Of a DNA stretch of 64,000 bases, positions 34,413 through 43,945 are shown in pieces (position 1 is the first letter of the stretch; every line of letters starts with the position of its first letter). The notes below the pieces were generated by a model that did no database searches, had not been told where the DNA came from, and worked only from the letters and a program-made list of their open reading frames with translations. This DNA comes from Elusimicrobiota bacterium. Its GTDB lineage: Bacteria; Elusimicrobiota; Elusimicrobia; 2-02-FULL-39-32. The position numbers and the translations under genes were made by a program. The DNA is taken from positions 1 through 64,000 of the forward strand of contig JACPBF010000003.1 of assembly GCA_016180425.1 (NCBI GenBank), written 5' to 3'.

Positions 34413-36994
34413 TTGAGACTTCTTCTCTAATTTTAAATCCTTTAAGAGTTAAGAGACAAAGAGAAAGCCAATATGAATCCCTTTTGTCTTACGTGCAAAA
34501 ACCCAGCCGCTATATTGGCAGAGAATGGAACGCCTATTTTCCATCTGAAGAATTTCGTAAAAACAGCGTTAGCGTTTGCCTTGCTTTCCCTGACCTTTAT
34601 GAAACTGGCTTTGCAAACACCGGCATAGGAATCCTTTATTCTTTGATCAATCGTCGCAAGGATGCGTACGCTGAACGTCTTTATGCAATAGACAATGATC
34701 TAGCCCAACTTTTAAGGCAAAAGAATCTTCCTTTATTTTCTTTAGAAACCCAGACCCCAATCTCTGAATTTGACATTCTTGGTTTTGGACTTCCCTATGA
34801 GCTTTGTTACACCAATATTCTGGAGATGCTGGATTTATCCGGGCTGCCTTTAAGATCAAAGTTTAGAGATGCTTCCTATCCTTTAGTGATTGGAGGAGGA
34901 CCTTGCGCCGTAAATCCAGAGCCGCTTGCGGATTTTTTCGATTGCATTGTTTTAGGGGATGGGGAAGAGGCAATGGCTGAAATCATTGAAAAATTTAAAG
35001 AGTATAAATTATTTAAAACTAAAAAAGAAGAGCTGCTTTTAGAGCTGGCAAAAATCAAAGGGGTTTATGTGCCCAGCCTTTATGAAGTGGACTATTGTGA
35101 AGATCAAACCATTAAGAAGATATTTCCAAAATTTTCCGGAATCCCTGAAAAAATTTCTTATCGTCAAACTCAAATTGGAGTTTTTGAAAATAATGGTTTT
35201 TCATTTCCCACAGCGCCTGTTGTGCCATTTGTGCAAACAGTGCATGATCGCTTGAATGTGGAGATCCAAAGAGGCTGCCCTTGGAGATGCAGATTTTGTC
35301 AGGCGGGATTTTCTTATCATAGCTATAGAGAAAGAAACAAAGATGAACTGGTAGAAATCATTGAAAAAGGGCTTCAGAATACAGGCTATGACGCGGTCAC
35401 TTTAGCCGGACTTTCCGCCGCGGATTATAGGGAGATTGTTCCTCTTTTAGAAACTCTTTCAGAAAAGCTAACCCCCAGAAGAATTTCGATTGGTCTTCCT
35501 TCTACTCGAGCGGATCGTTTTACTTTAGCTTTAGCTGAAATCCTGCAAACTGTCAGGAGACAATCCCTTACCTTTGCGCCAGAAGCAGGCACTGAGCGTT
35601 TGCGCAGAGTCATACGAAAAGAATTGCAGGAATCGGAAATTCGCGCAACTTTAAAAATGGCTTATCAGCATGGATGGAAAAATGTAAAACTCTATTTTAT
35701 GTATGGGCTTCCTACAGAAACAAAAGAGGATTTAAACGGCATTGTGCAAGTGGTTCAGCACTCAAGAAAAGAGAATCCAGGGCTTTCTTTAACTTTAACG
35801 CTCTCGCCTTTTGTGCCTAAACCACATACGCCTTACCAGTGGCAGGCGCAAGATCAGCAGGAAGTTCTTAAAAGTAAACTCCAATTCTTGCGTAAAAATT
35901 TGCCAGCTCAAATTCGAGCTCATGGTTTAGAACAGATTGAATTAGAGGGCTTACTGTCCAGAGGGGATCGTCGCGCCTCTTATTTATTGGAAACAGCTTG
36001 GAATTTTGGCGCAAAATTTGATGAATGGAGCGAGAGGTTTCAACCCCAAATATGGAAAAAAGCCTGTGATCAAACTAAAATTTTTCCTGAATTTTATTGT
36101 TATCGGCAGAGAACGGTTCAGGAAATTTTTCCATGGGATCATTTGGAGGGAGGTCCAGAAAAAAAAGCGCTTTGGAACGATTGGCAAACCGCTTTATGCC
36201 AAGCTGAAGCTCCTGTGCCTGAAAACCCTCATTTAAAGCCAAGACCTGAAATCAGAACTTTTTCCAAGATTGAGAAAGCTCAAAAGATTCTGGATAAAAC
36301 CGTGCAGAGAATTCGATTTAGACTTGCCCGCAAAGGCTTGGTTCGCTTTCTTTCTCATTTAGAACAGATTGAAATGATCCGCAGAACCATTCGCAGGGCA
36401 GAGTTTCCAGTTTGTTTTACTTCTGGATTTCATCCTCAAATGAAAATTTCATTTGGGCCTGCGATCAGCGTAGGGACTGAATCTGAATGCGAATATTTTG
36501 AGGCAGATTTTTATAGTAAAATAAATATTGAGGAAGTAAAAAAGAGATTCTTGTCTGTTCTTCCCAGCGGTTTTTCTCTTGTTAGTTTAAGCTCTGTGCC
36601 GGTTTTTTTTCCGTCTCTTGAATCTTTAATTACAAGAGTAGATTATGAAATAAGCGTTCCAGAACATTTTTTTGTTGAAAAATTAAAAGAGGAAGATTTG
36701 AACATAGAAAATTTTTTAAATCAGCCGGATCTATTTTTGGAGAAACTTAAAAAAGGGACTCAAGAAATCATTCGAATTCCTATTAAGCCTCTTATTTTGA
36801 ATCTGGCTTGGCTGGAAGGAAGACAAGAAAAAACTCTAACTCTACATTTAAGATTTGGTCCTGGAAAAAACGTAAAGCCGGAACAAGTGGTTTCGCTTTT
36901 TTTAAAACTAAGCCCAGAGGAATCGCGTTCTCTTTTAGTGACGCGGAAAAGTTTTTTTGTGGAAAGATTTGAAGGTTCTTATGTTGAACCTTAA
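34409..36994 (+). CDS. Radical SAM protein fused to DUF2344 domain
   Basis: Residues ~1-590 form a B12-binding-like N-terminal region plus radical SAM core, with cluster motif CPWRCRFCQAGFSYHSYRER (C-x3-C-x2-C). Residues ~630-861 form a DUF2344 domain (RFRLARKGLVRFLSHLEQIE, TSGFHPQMKISFGPAISVG). The two halves are separate genes in some bacteria and fused in others, and they usually sit next to rng, as here. The role is probably RNA or ribosome modification, but is unproven. Confidence 0.88.
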   Translation: MIETSSLILNPLRVKRQRESQYESLLSYVQKPSRYIGREWNAYFPSEEFRKNSVSVCLAFPDLYETGFANTGIGILYSLINRRKDAYAERLYAIDNDLAQLLRQKNLPLFSLETQTPISEFDILGFGLPYELCYTNILEMLDLSGLPLRSKFRDASYPLVIGGGPCAVNPEPLADFFDCIVLGDGEEAMAEIIEKFKEYKLFKTKKEELLLELAKIKGVYVPSLYEVDYCEDQTIKKIFPKFSGIPEKISYRQTQIGVFENNGFSFPTAPVVPFVQTVHDRLNVEIQRGCPWRCRFCQAGFSYHSYRERNKDELVEIIEKGLQNTGYDAVTLAGLSAADYREIVPLLETLSEKLTPRRISIGLPSTRADRFTLALAEILQTVRRQSLTFAPEAGTERLRRVIRKELQESEIRATLKMAYQHGWKNVKLYFMYGLPTETKEDLNGIVQVVQHSRKENPGLSLTLTLSPFVPKPHTPYQWQAQDQQEVLKSKLQFLRKNLPAQIRAHGLEQIELEGLLSRGDRRASYLLETAWNFGAKFDEWSERFQPQIWKKACDQTKIFPEFYCYRQRTVQEIFPWDHLEGGPEKKALWNDWQTALCQAEAPVPENPHLKPRPEIRTFSKIEKAQKILDKTVQRIRFRLARKGLVRFLSHLEQIEMIRRTIRRAEFPVCFTSGFHPQMKISFGPAISVGTESECEYFEADFYSKINIEEVKKRFLSVLPSGFSLVSLSSVPVFFPSLESLITRVDYEISVPEHFFVEKLKEEDLNIENFLNQPDLFLEKLKKGTQEIIRIPIKPLILNLAWLEGRQEKTLTLHLRFGPGKNVKPEQVVSLFLKLSPEESRSLLVTRKSFFVERFEGSYVEP

Positions 36995-37119
36995 CCCGAA
37001 TCATTATTTGGGTAAACTAGAATTCCTTAAGTTGGTTAGGGGATGGGATGATTTTCTCTCCCTTTTTATAACCAACAGAGAAATCTGGTTAAAAATTTTG
37101 ATCTTGGAAGGAGATGCTT

Positions 37120-38571
37120 ATGAAGCAAGAGATTATTGCCAACTGTACCCAGGAAGAAACAAGGGTGGCTGTTTTAGAGGATGGGCGGCTTGTAGAACTG
37201 GGAATTGAAAGAAGGGGCTCGGAAAAGATTGTTGGGAATATTTATAAAGGCAGGGTAGAAAATGTTTTGCCTGGAATCTCCAGCGCTTTTGTCAATATTG
37301 GACTTGAAAAAAATGCCTATCTTTATATTTCTGACATTATTGACCAATCTCCTAATTCTAAAGGGGACACCCCAAATAAACCTATAGATCAAATTTTAAA
37401 ACGCGGAGAAATTATCCTTGTGCAGATCGCTAAAGAAGCGATTGGCACTAAAGGGGTTAAAGTCTCCATGGACATATCTTTACCCGGCAGGTTCTTGGTC
37501 TATTTGCCTTATCAGTCAACGATCGGCATATCTAAGAATATTGAAGAGGAAAGTGAGCGCCGCCGTTTAAAAGATATGCTTGAAAATTTTCGGCCTAAAA
37601 AAGGCGGTTTTATAGCTCGCACAGAGTCTGAAGGGATTGAAGAAAGAGATCTAAAAAGAGAAATCCGTTATCTTTGCCGTCTCTGGGAAAATATTCAAAG
37701 ACGCACTGAAAACGCTCCCCCTGCAAGCTTGGTGCATAAAGATTTGGGCTTGGTGTTTCAAACAGTTAGGGATGTTCTTTCAGAAGAGACATCTGTATTC
37801 ATGATTGACTCTAAATCGGAAAAAGAAGAGGTGCTTGGTTTTGTGCAGATGCTTTCCCCTGAACTTTCAAACCGCATCCAGTTATTTGAAGGCAATACCG
37901 CAATTTTTGACGCTTTTAAGGTAGAAAAAGAGTTTGACAATCTTCTATCTTCTCGGCTCAGTTTACCTTCTGGCGGGACCATTATCATTCAGGAAGCAGA
38001 ATCCCTTTGCGCCATTGATGTCAATACAGGGAAATTCACTGGAAAAGAATCTCAAGAAGAGACTGTAACTCAAACGAACATTGAAGCTGCAGAAGAGACT
38101 GCCCGACAACTGCGCTTAAGAAATATTGGCGGGATTATAGTGATTGATTTTATTGACATGCGAAGAGCCAGAAATCGGCAAAAAGTGGTGGAAGTGCTTT
38201 ACCGGGCCACATCCAGAGACCGAGCTAAGATTAAGATTTTGCCGATTACAAGACTGGGGTTGGTAGAAATGACACGGGAAAGGAAAAGAGAATCCATGCT
38301 TTCTACGCTCTGCCAGCCCTGTTTAGACTGTGAGGGATCTGGAATGGTTTTTTCCAATGAATCTATTTTTATTAAAGTAAAAAAAGAGGTGCTTAAATTA
38401 ACTCAAGGACGTCCAGAAGGTAAATTAAGAATTGTCCTTCATCCAGAAGTGGCTGCCTACTTTTTAGAGAGAATGGAACAGTTAAAAAAATCTGTTCGCA
38501 GAAATTTTGAATTAGAAAAGGACGGGACTCTGCCTTATGATGATTACCGTCTGATTATTGAAGAGCAATGA
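37120..38571 (+). CDS. rng: Ribonuclease G/E family endonuclease
   Basis: S1-like domain at residues ~35-125 (GNIYKGRVENVLPGISSAFV), RNase E/G catalytic core with IDVNTGKFTGKESQEETVTQ and GGIIVIDFIDM holding metal-binding Asp residues, and the zinc-link-like CQPCLDCEGSG. It matures 16S rRNA and degrades mRNA. ATG 37120 is chosen because AAGGAG is 6 bases upstream; ATG 37114 abuts the AAGGAG. Overlaps lpxA by 4 bases. Confidence 0.95.
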   Translation: MKQEIIANCTQEETRVAVLEDGRLVELGIERRGSEKIVGNIYKGRVENVLPGISSAFVNIGLEKNAYLYISDIIDQSPNSKGDTPNKPIDQILKRGEIILVQIAKEAIGTKGVKVSMDISLPGRFLVYLPYQSTIGISKNIEEESERRRLKDMLENFRPKKGGFIARTESEGIEERDLKREIRYLCRLWENIQRRTENAPPASLVHKDLGLVFQTVRDVLSEETSVFMIDSKSEKEEVLGFVQMLSPELSNRIQLFEGNTAIFDAFKVEKEFDNLLSSRLSLPSGGTIIIQEAESLCAIDVNTGKFTGKESQEETVTQTNIEAAEETARQLRLRNIGGIIVIDFIDMRRARNRQKVVEVLYRATSRDRAKIKILPITRLGLVEMTRERKRESMLSTLCQPCLDCEGSGMVFSNESIFIKVKKEVLKLTQGRPEGKLRIVLHPEVAAYFLERMEQLKKSVRRNFELEKDGTLPYDDYRLIIEEQ

Positions 38572-39338
38572 TTCATCCCACAGCAGTTATAAATCCAAAA
38601 GCAAAAATTGCTAGTGACGTAGAAGTTGGACCCTACGTTATTATTGGTTCTGATGTTTCCATCGGCACAGGCACAAAAATTTCTTCGCATGCAGTTATAG
38701 CTGGCTTTACAGAAATTGGCTGCAATAATCTGATTGGCGTTGGCGCAGTGATTGGGTTAGAACCCCAAGATTTGGCTTATCAAAATGAAAAATCTTTTGT
38801 AAGAATTGGAAACTCAAACAATATTAGAGAATATGTGCAGATCCATCGGGGCACAAAAGAGGGCAGTTCCACGATTATTGGGGATCACAACTTTTTTTTA
38901 GGTTTTTCTCATGTGGCCCACAACTGTAAAGTAGGCAGTCATGTTATTGTAGCTAACGGAGCTTTGCTTGCAGGATATGTGGAAGTGGAAGATTATGCGT
39001 TTATTTCCGGGCTTTGTTTGGTGCATCAGTTTACGCGCATTGGGGAATCTGCCATGATGCGGGGAGGATCCCGTATTTCTCTTGACCTTCCGCCTTATTG
39101 CATTGCGGATGATGCCAATACCATTCGTGGAATTAATACCATAGGGTTAGAAAGGAGGGGTTTTTCTAAAATAGTTGTGCGGGAAATTAAAAAAAATTAT
39201 AAAGAGCTTTTTTATTCTTCCAAACCATTGGCAGAATCAATTAAAGACCGTCTTGCTCAAGAATCCTCAAAAGAAATCCTGCATTTTTTAGAGTTTATAA
39301 AAGCAGCCGAGCGCGGCATCTGCCGCCCGCAAATTTAA
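38568..39338 (+). CDS. lpxA: UDP-N-acetylglucosamine acyltransferase LpxA
   Basis: The first enzyme of lipid A synthesis. Hexapeptide repeats build the left-handed beta helix (IHPTAVINPKAKIASDVEVG, NNIREYVQIHRGTKEGSSTI). The catalytic His lies in FLGFSHVAHNCKVGSHVI. A C-terminal helical domain follows (RRGFSKIVVREIKKNYKELF). Length 256 is standard. Its last 44 bases overlap the end of the convergent sugar kinase gene. Other lpx genes are outside the window. Confidence 0.96.
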   Translation: MIHPTAVINPKAKIASDVEVGPYVIIGSDVSIGTGTKISSHAVIAGFTEIGCNNLIGVGAVIGLEPQDLAYQNEKSFVRIGNSNNIREYVQIHRGTKEGSSTIIGDHNFFLGFSHVAHNCKVGSHVIVANGALLAGYVEVEDYAFISGLCLVHQFTRIGESAMMRGGSRISLDLPPYCIADDANTIRGINTIGLERRGFSKIVVREIKKNYKELFYSSKPLAESIKDRLAQESSKEILHFLEFIKAAERGICRPQI

Positions 39339-40110
39339 GATTTTTTAGGAAATGTTTTAGAAAAAAACGATTTTTAAATAGCCCTCCTTGCAAACTAACA
39401 TGAACTTGATCGTTCAAATCAAGTTTTTCCGCCACGGTTACAACTAACCCTGCAAGATGATTGATAGCTTCGGATACAATTTCACAAGGGAGAGGTTCTT
39501 TTTTTTCTGCGCGTTCAATAATATTTTTTGCTAAGGCTGCTATTTCTCGGATGGATTTATTATCTTCATTTTTATTTAACCTAAATATTTTATTAGGCAA
39601 TGAGGAGCAAGATTTTTTTTGAATTCCTTTAAGAAATTTTTTTCCAATCCAATAGCCTGAACCTTCATCCCCTTTTTTAGCTCCTAACCCCCCAGCTCTT
39701 GCCCGGCGGCCTTCAATATCTTTTCCATAGGCGATTGAGCCAGTCCCAGCGATAAGAATAATCCCGGGTTTTGTTCCAAAGGTGTTCTCATGCGCCATTT
39801 CTACATCGGATAGAACAATGACTTTCTTTGCTAAGTTTTTTAGTTTAAGAAAAAGCATCCTTTTATCCTTTTTTTTCCATACACCTTTTGCCCCAATCTT
39901 AAGCTGATATAATCGCTTCACTCTCCATTTATTGAGATTAGATTGAATTAAGCGAGAGATTTGCTCAAGCGGGAGGGAGGGAACTTTTAATCTTCGGGTT
40001 TTTTTGTTTTTTTTGTTGGTTAAAACTAATCGTATCCATGTTCCTCCATAGTCAATAGAAAGCGTATTGATCGTTTCTTTTAGAATTTGTTTTTCAGTAT
40101 AAAGTTTCAA
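39295..40110 (-). CDS. BadF/BadG-type ATPase, probable N-acetylglucosamine kinase
   Basis: An ASKHA-fold protein with the first phosphate loop LSIDYGGTWIRLVLTNKK, the second IAGTGSIAYG and GDEGSGYWIGKKFL, the pattern of GlcNAc kinases in the BcrAD_BadFG family. At 271 residues it is somewhat short. The start appears to be TTG at 40110. It lies 19 bases after nagZ, so it probably phosphorylates the GlcNAc that NagZ releases during wall recycling. The 3' end overlaps lpxA on the opposite strand. Confidence 0.75.
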   Translation of the reverse strand: MKLYTEKQILKETINTLSIDYGGTWIRLVLTNKKNKKTRRLKVPSLPLEQISRLIQSNLNKWRVKRLYQLKIGAKGVWKKKDKRMLFLKLKNLAKKVIVLSDVEMAHENTFGTKPGIILIAGTGSIAYGKDIEGRRARAGGLGAKKGDEGSGYWIGKKFLKGIQKKSCSSLPNKIFRLNKNEDNKSIREIAALAKNIIERAEKKEPLPCEIVSEAINHLAGLVVTVAEKLDLNDQVHVSLQGGLFKNRFFLKHFLKNLKFAGGRCRARLLL

Positions 40111-40129
40111 ATATTTTTCTCTGGATAGA

Positions 40130-41719
40130 TTAGATAGAGGGGAGAAAGATTTTATCTATGCATGCTTTAATTTGGCAGGCGCGATAGCCAAAGTTAGTGA
40201 TACAGGCTGCTGACTTTTTAACCATTTCAATATCATAAGGATCGCGCAAGAGAATGATGATTACCTCTTTTTTAGAATCCTGGACCAGTTCCAAAAGTTT
40301 TTTGTTGGAAGCGTAAAGATGCGCATCAATACAGAATAAGATGATCCTTTCAACATTTTCAATGGACAATTTAATTGCTTCTATCTCTTCATTTAAAGGT
40401 TCAATCGCAGTAATAAAAATATTGGGTTTTAAATTAAACTGCTTAAAACAGTTCAGCAAAAACTTTTTTTCATTCTGGAGTTCTTTTTCTATCATGATTT
40501 TTTTTGCAAGTTCTGAAAATCTTGGGAAAATAATCAGAGTTTTCTTCATTTTTTTATTAGTGATTTTCTCTGTTGGATATAGCATTGCCCTTCGTGGGCG
40601 CGGACTATTATTTTTTGTCTTAAGCGGCAGAATTTTATTTTTGTCAAGAAGAATTGTGACTGATTCTCGTGTAATTTTCTGAACGATTTCCTCTCCATTT
40701 TTTTCTGGGTGAGGAGTGTCTCCCTCAAATCTTTTTCTTCTTTTATTTTGAAGCTGGTTAATCCGTTCTGTAGATTCTTCTAGTTCTTTGATGGGCAACT
40801 GATTGCTTTTATATGCATCCACTAATTTCTGGAAGACTTCTTTTTGCGCGTTTAAATCATGGCAGACTAAAAGAATATCGTGTCCAGCTTGAACCGCTTT
40901 GACAGCAGCCTCTCCAATAGGGCAAACCGCTTTGATAGCGCCCATTTCCAGATCATCACTAGAAATAATTCCTTTAAAATTTAATTCTTTTCTTAAAGTA
41001 TCGTGAATAATTTTCCTAGAAAATGTGGCAATTGTCTGGGGAGTTGGATCTAATTTGGGATAGTAGGGATGGGAAGACATAATCATGTCAATTCCAATTT
41101 CAATGGCTTTTATAAATGGTTTAAGGTGAGATTTTTTCATCTCAGCCCAACTGGATTGGATCACTGGCAGCCCTAAATGCGCATCTACCGGCGCATGACC
41201 CTTGCCGGGAAAATGTTTGGCGCAGGCTGAGAGCCCATGTTCTTGCATTGCCTTGATTCTAGCGCAGCCCATTTCAGATACTAGTTTCCAATCCTTACCA
41301 TAGGAACGAATCCCAATATTTGGACTATAGGCATCTGTTAAAACATCTAGAACCGGGGATAAATTTACATCTATTCCTAATCGTCTTAATTCTTTAGCTT
41401 CTATTTTTCCTTGAAGTCTGGCATACTCAATTTTTTCTGTTTTGCCTAACGCAAGATTATCTGGAAAAATAGTAACGCCTTTTTCAAACATGATCACTCT
41501 TCCACCTTCATGATCCGCCATGACTAGCAGTTTTCTTTGCAAGGCAAGTTCCAAATCTTGAATTAATTTTTTTAGCTGGCCAGGATTTTCAAAGTTAATG
41601 CGGTATAGGATGAGCCCCCCTGCGCGCAGTTCTTTAAAGTGATTTACTATTTCCGGAGTGATTTTTGTGCCAGGGATTCCAATGACTAATCGTTTTCCAA
41701 CTAATTCTTCTAAATTCAT
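40130..41719 (-). CDS. nagZ: Beta-N-acetylhexosaminidase NagZ-type (GH3)
   Basis: The GH3 barrel has VMADHEGGRV, GIDVNLSPVLDV, the NagZ loop AKHFPGKGHAPVDAHLGLP with its His, and SSDDLEMGAI holding the nucleophile Asp. It removes GlcNAc from muropeptides. The protein (529) has a C-terminal GH3-C-like domain of ~180 residues that short NagZ enzymes lack. No signal peptide is seen, suggesting a cytoplasmic location. A TAAAAT (minus strand, 41726-41731) sits 6 bases before the ATG. Confidence 0.9.
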   Translation of the reverse strand: MNLEELVGKRLVIGIPGTKITPEIVNHFKELRAGGLILYRINFENPGQLKKLIQDLELALQRKLLVMADHEGGRVIMFEKGVTIFPDNLALGKTEKIEYARLQGKIEAKELRRLGIDVNLSPVLDVLTDAYSPNIGIRSYGKDWKLVSEMGCARIKAMQEHGLSACAKHFPGKGHAPVDAHLGLPVIQSSWAEMKKSHLKPFIKAIEIGIDMIMSSHPYYPKLDPTPQTIATFSRKIIHDTLRKELNFKGIISSDDLEMGAIKAVCPIGEAAVKAVQAGHDILLVCHDLNAQKEVFQKLVDAYKSNQLPIKELEESTERINQLQNKRRKRFEGDTPHPEKNGEEIVQKITRESVTILLDKNKILPLKTKNNSPRPRRAMLYPTEKITNKKMKKTLIIFPRFSELAKKIMIEKELQNEKKFLLNCFKQFNLKPNIFITAIEPLNEEIEAIKLSIENVERIILFCIDAHLYASNKKLLELVQDSKKEVIIILLRDPYDIEMVKKSAACITNFGYRACQIKACIDKIFLPSI

Positions 41720-42004
41720 ATTTTGATTTTATCAAAAAATAGTTTGATTTCCCCATTTTTCTCTTACTGGTTTCTCTAAATTTTTTGTTGTATGGAGATG
41801 GTTTTTTATAAAAAAGTTGGGTGAAAAACGGTTGATCTGTAACGTTCTTTTCAAGACATTGGGAACATAAAGCAAGACAGTAGCCGCAGTAGTTTTCTCT
41901 TTTTGCTACTTTTTCTCTTTGTGAATTTTGTGGATAGAGTGGATAAGATTTGAGCTAGACATAATTGTAAAGGTGCTGTAGATTTGAATGGGAGGTAAAC
42001 TCTC

Positions 42005-42478
42005 ATGAAACGGAAACGGTGTCGATGCTGCCACAAGTTATACCAACCATACGCGCAGACCTAGCGACGACAGAAGACGTGTTCTAAAGAATCCTGCCGA
42101 GCCTGGAGGAGAACAGAAGCGTGGAAGAAGTGGGGTATGAAACATCCCTTTAACACGAATGGGAATCCAGTTAAACAGAAGAAATGGCGTGAAGAACATC
42201 CGGGATATTATCTGAGATGGAGGAAAATTCACCCGGGTTATGTGAACAAAAACCGCAAGGCACAGAGACGTCGAGATGCCAAGAAAAGAGGGTTTCTTGC
42301 AAAACCAAACGAATGGAGTGGGTTTTGTATTGAAAGATTAAGGGAAATCCGTACTTTAAATCATCTTGCAAAACCAAACGATTCAATTGACCATCTTTGT
42401 CGGTATTTACTGGATGAGAAACGTCTTGCAAAACCAAACGAATGGGGAGGTATGGTTGGATTATTGCAGAATACCTAG
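42005..42478 (+). pseudogene. IS accessory zinc-ribbon ORF with in-frame amber codon
   Basis: Reading from ATG 42005 gives MKRKRCRCCHKLYQPYAQT, a TAG at 42062-42064, then RRQKTCSKESCRAWRRTEAW and on to 42478 in the same frame. Cys6/Cys9 and Cys26/Cys31 make a zinc ribbon only if the TAG is bypassed. The rest (HPGYYLRWRKIHPGYVNKN) is typical of small basic proteins found before transposases. A shorter product could start at ATG 42137, without the zinc site. TAG ends normal genes here (for example rpsM), so a nonsense mutation is likelier than recoding. Confidence 0.7.
42295..42445 (+). repeat. Three direct repeats inside the IS
   Basis: The 17-base core CTTGCAAAACCAAACGA starts at 42296, 42365 and 42425 (spacings 69 and 60). 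Copies 1 and 3 extend further to ATGG. In the reading frame they give LAKPNEW, LAKPNDS and LAKPNEW. They may be peptide repeats, or DNA sites (iterons) placed just before the transposase gene. Confidence 0.75.
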
Positions 42479-42523
42479 GGTTAAGAAAATTTAATCCATA
42501 AGTATTATGAGGAGGATTCTGCA

Positions 42524-43792
42524 ATGAAGTTAGGACGGATTTATAAGAGGAGTGAAAAGATTAGCAAACTCCAATTACATAAACGAATCAGTTGGAGGAC
42601 AGTATGGCAAATTGTGCAAGCCTTTGTAAGCCGACAAATGAGTGAGAAGATGGCCTGCCAATCTCTAGAGATTTCCCGAGCTCGGTTATATGTCCTGCGA
42701 CAAAAGTGGCTCAAAGTCCCTCGGGCAGATCAGGTGACTCCCCAGTGGCTGTATCAGAAGTCGAACAGTCTTCGTCTGTCTTCACGAGTTTGCCATTACT
42801 TAGAAGAGGAGATTCGCTATATTAAAACAGACTCGGAATATTTTAAGAATCATTTCAATTTTGCTTTTCTAGCTCAACAATGCCATCAGAGGTTTGGAAA
42901 ACGTTTGCGTAGAAATACTCTGCGCCGCTGGGCTATCCGGGAAGGACTCTATCATCCTGAGCAGGACTCCACAAGTAAAGCGTATGTGCGCTTTGAGATG
43001 GGGGCGATTGGTTTACTTTGGCAACACGATAGCTCTCATCACGGTTGGCTCCCCCTGACTCGCCGTAACGATGTATTGATTCTGACCAAAGATGATCATT
43101 CTAGAAAAGTCGTTGGAGGTCTATTAGTTCCCAGAGACACCTCCTGGCATCATCTGTGTGTGGTCAGAGAAAGCATAGAAACCTATGGGTGTCCTGTAGC
43201 CTACTATCTGGATAACTTTAGTATCTTTCGTCCTAAGACAGAGCCTCAGACTCAATTTTCTCGGGCATTATCTACTGCGGAGATCAATTTGAAGTTTACC
43301 GCTAAAGCTCATCCCGAAGCAAAAGGCAAGATAGAAAAACAATTTGATTATTTCCAAAGGCGGATCCCTTATTTGTGCGAACGGTATCGGATCACTAGCC
43401 TAAAAGAAGCGAATAAAATTCTTCGAGATGAGATCCATTATTACAATGATTCCCACATTCATGCGGAAACAGGAGAAATCCCAAACAAACGTTGGAATAA
43501 AGCACTCCTGGAAAAAAGATCTTTCCTTAAGCCAATTCCACAGGGAGTTTCTCTGGATATCGCTTTTTCTCTACACTATCCCAGGGCGGTCAGGGGAGAT
43601 GGTACAATCTCTTTTGCAGGAAAATTCTGGAAAGTACCAAACGCTCCTCGCTATCAGAAAGTGACTATTGCTTTAAAACCACCCACTTCGTCTCGAAGAC
43701 CTCTTACGGAAATTTTTATCCTTCACAAAGGTTCAACTCTTGCTCACTTCGTCCTTACTAAAGGAGAATCTCTGCAAGAACCATTGAATTAG
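42524..43792 (+). CDS. DDE transposase, integrase-core (rve) type
   Basis: 422 residues: an N-terminal HTH region (residues ~20-65) and an integrase core with probable catalytic Asp169 (LLWQHDSSHHGW), Asp230 (AYYLDNFSIF) and Glu271 (HPEAKGKIEKQF). A C-terminal beta-rich segment follows. GAGGAGG precedes the ATG. The frame is full length, so the enzyme may be active. The IS family is not certain; it is nearest in style to IS481/ISNCY-like elements. Confidence 0.85.
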   Translation: MKLGRIYKRSEKISKLQLHKRISWRTVWQIVQAFVSRQMSEKMACQSLEISRARLYVLRQKWLKVPRADQVTPQWLYQKSNSLRLSSRVCHYLEEEIRYIKTDSEYFKNHFNFAFLAQQCHQRFGKRLRRNTLRRWAIREGLYHPEQDSTSKAYVRFEMGAIGLLWQHDSSHHGWLPLTRRNDVLILTKDDHSRKVVGGLLVPRDTSWHHLCVVRESIETYGCPVAYYLDNFSIFRPKTEPQTQFSRALSTAEINLKFTAKAHPEAKGKIEKQFDYFQRRIPYLCERYRITSLKEANKILRDEIHYYNDSHIHAETGEIPNKRWNKALLEKRSFLKPIPQGVSLDIAFSLHYPRAVRGDGTISFAGKFWKVPNAPRYQKVTIALKPPTSSRRPLTEIFILHKGSTLAHFVLTKGESLQEPLN

Positions 43793-43945
43793 ACATTGAT
43801 CCTTCGATCTCTAAAGAGAAGCTAACCACAACTCATTAGGGGCACTTGATAGAGATCGTTACAGTTCCATTTTAAATTCTCTCGAGACTCGAGTGAACAA
43901 GTGTCTTGCTTTGCGTTCCTAAACGTCTCGTTTTGAGGTTACAGA

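Noticed and set aside
42062-42064. TAG recoded as an amino acid
   Set aside because: TAG ends several clear genes in the window (for example the IlvD-like gene, rpsM and rpsR), so global recoding is not supported.
42295-42445. Short CRISPR array
   Set aside because: The three repeats are only ~17-21 bases, unevenly spaced, lie in an ORF inside an IS and show no dyad typical of repeats.
42171-42524. Minus-strand ORF opposite the IS accessory gene
   Set aside because: It is the antisense reading of the Zn-ribbon ORF and its repeats.
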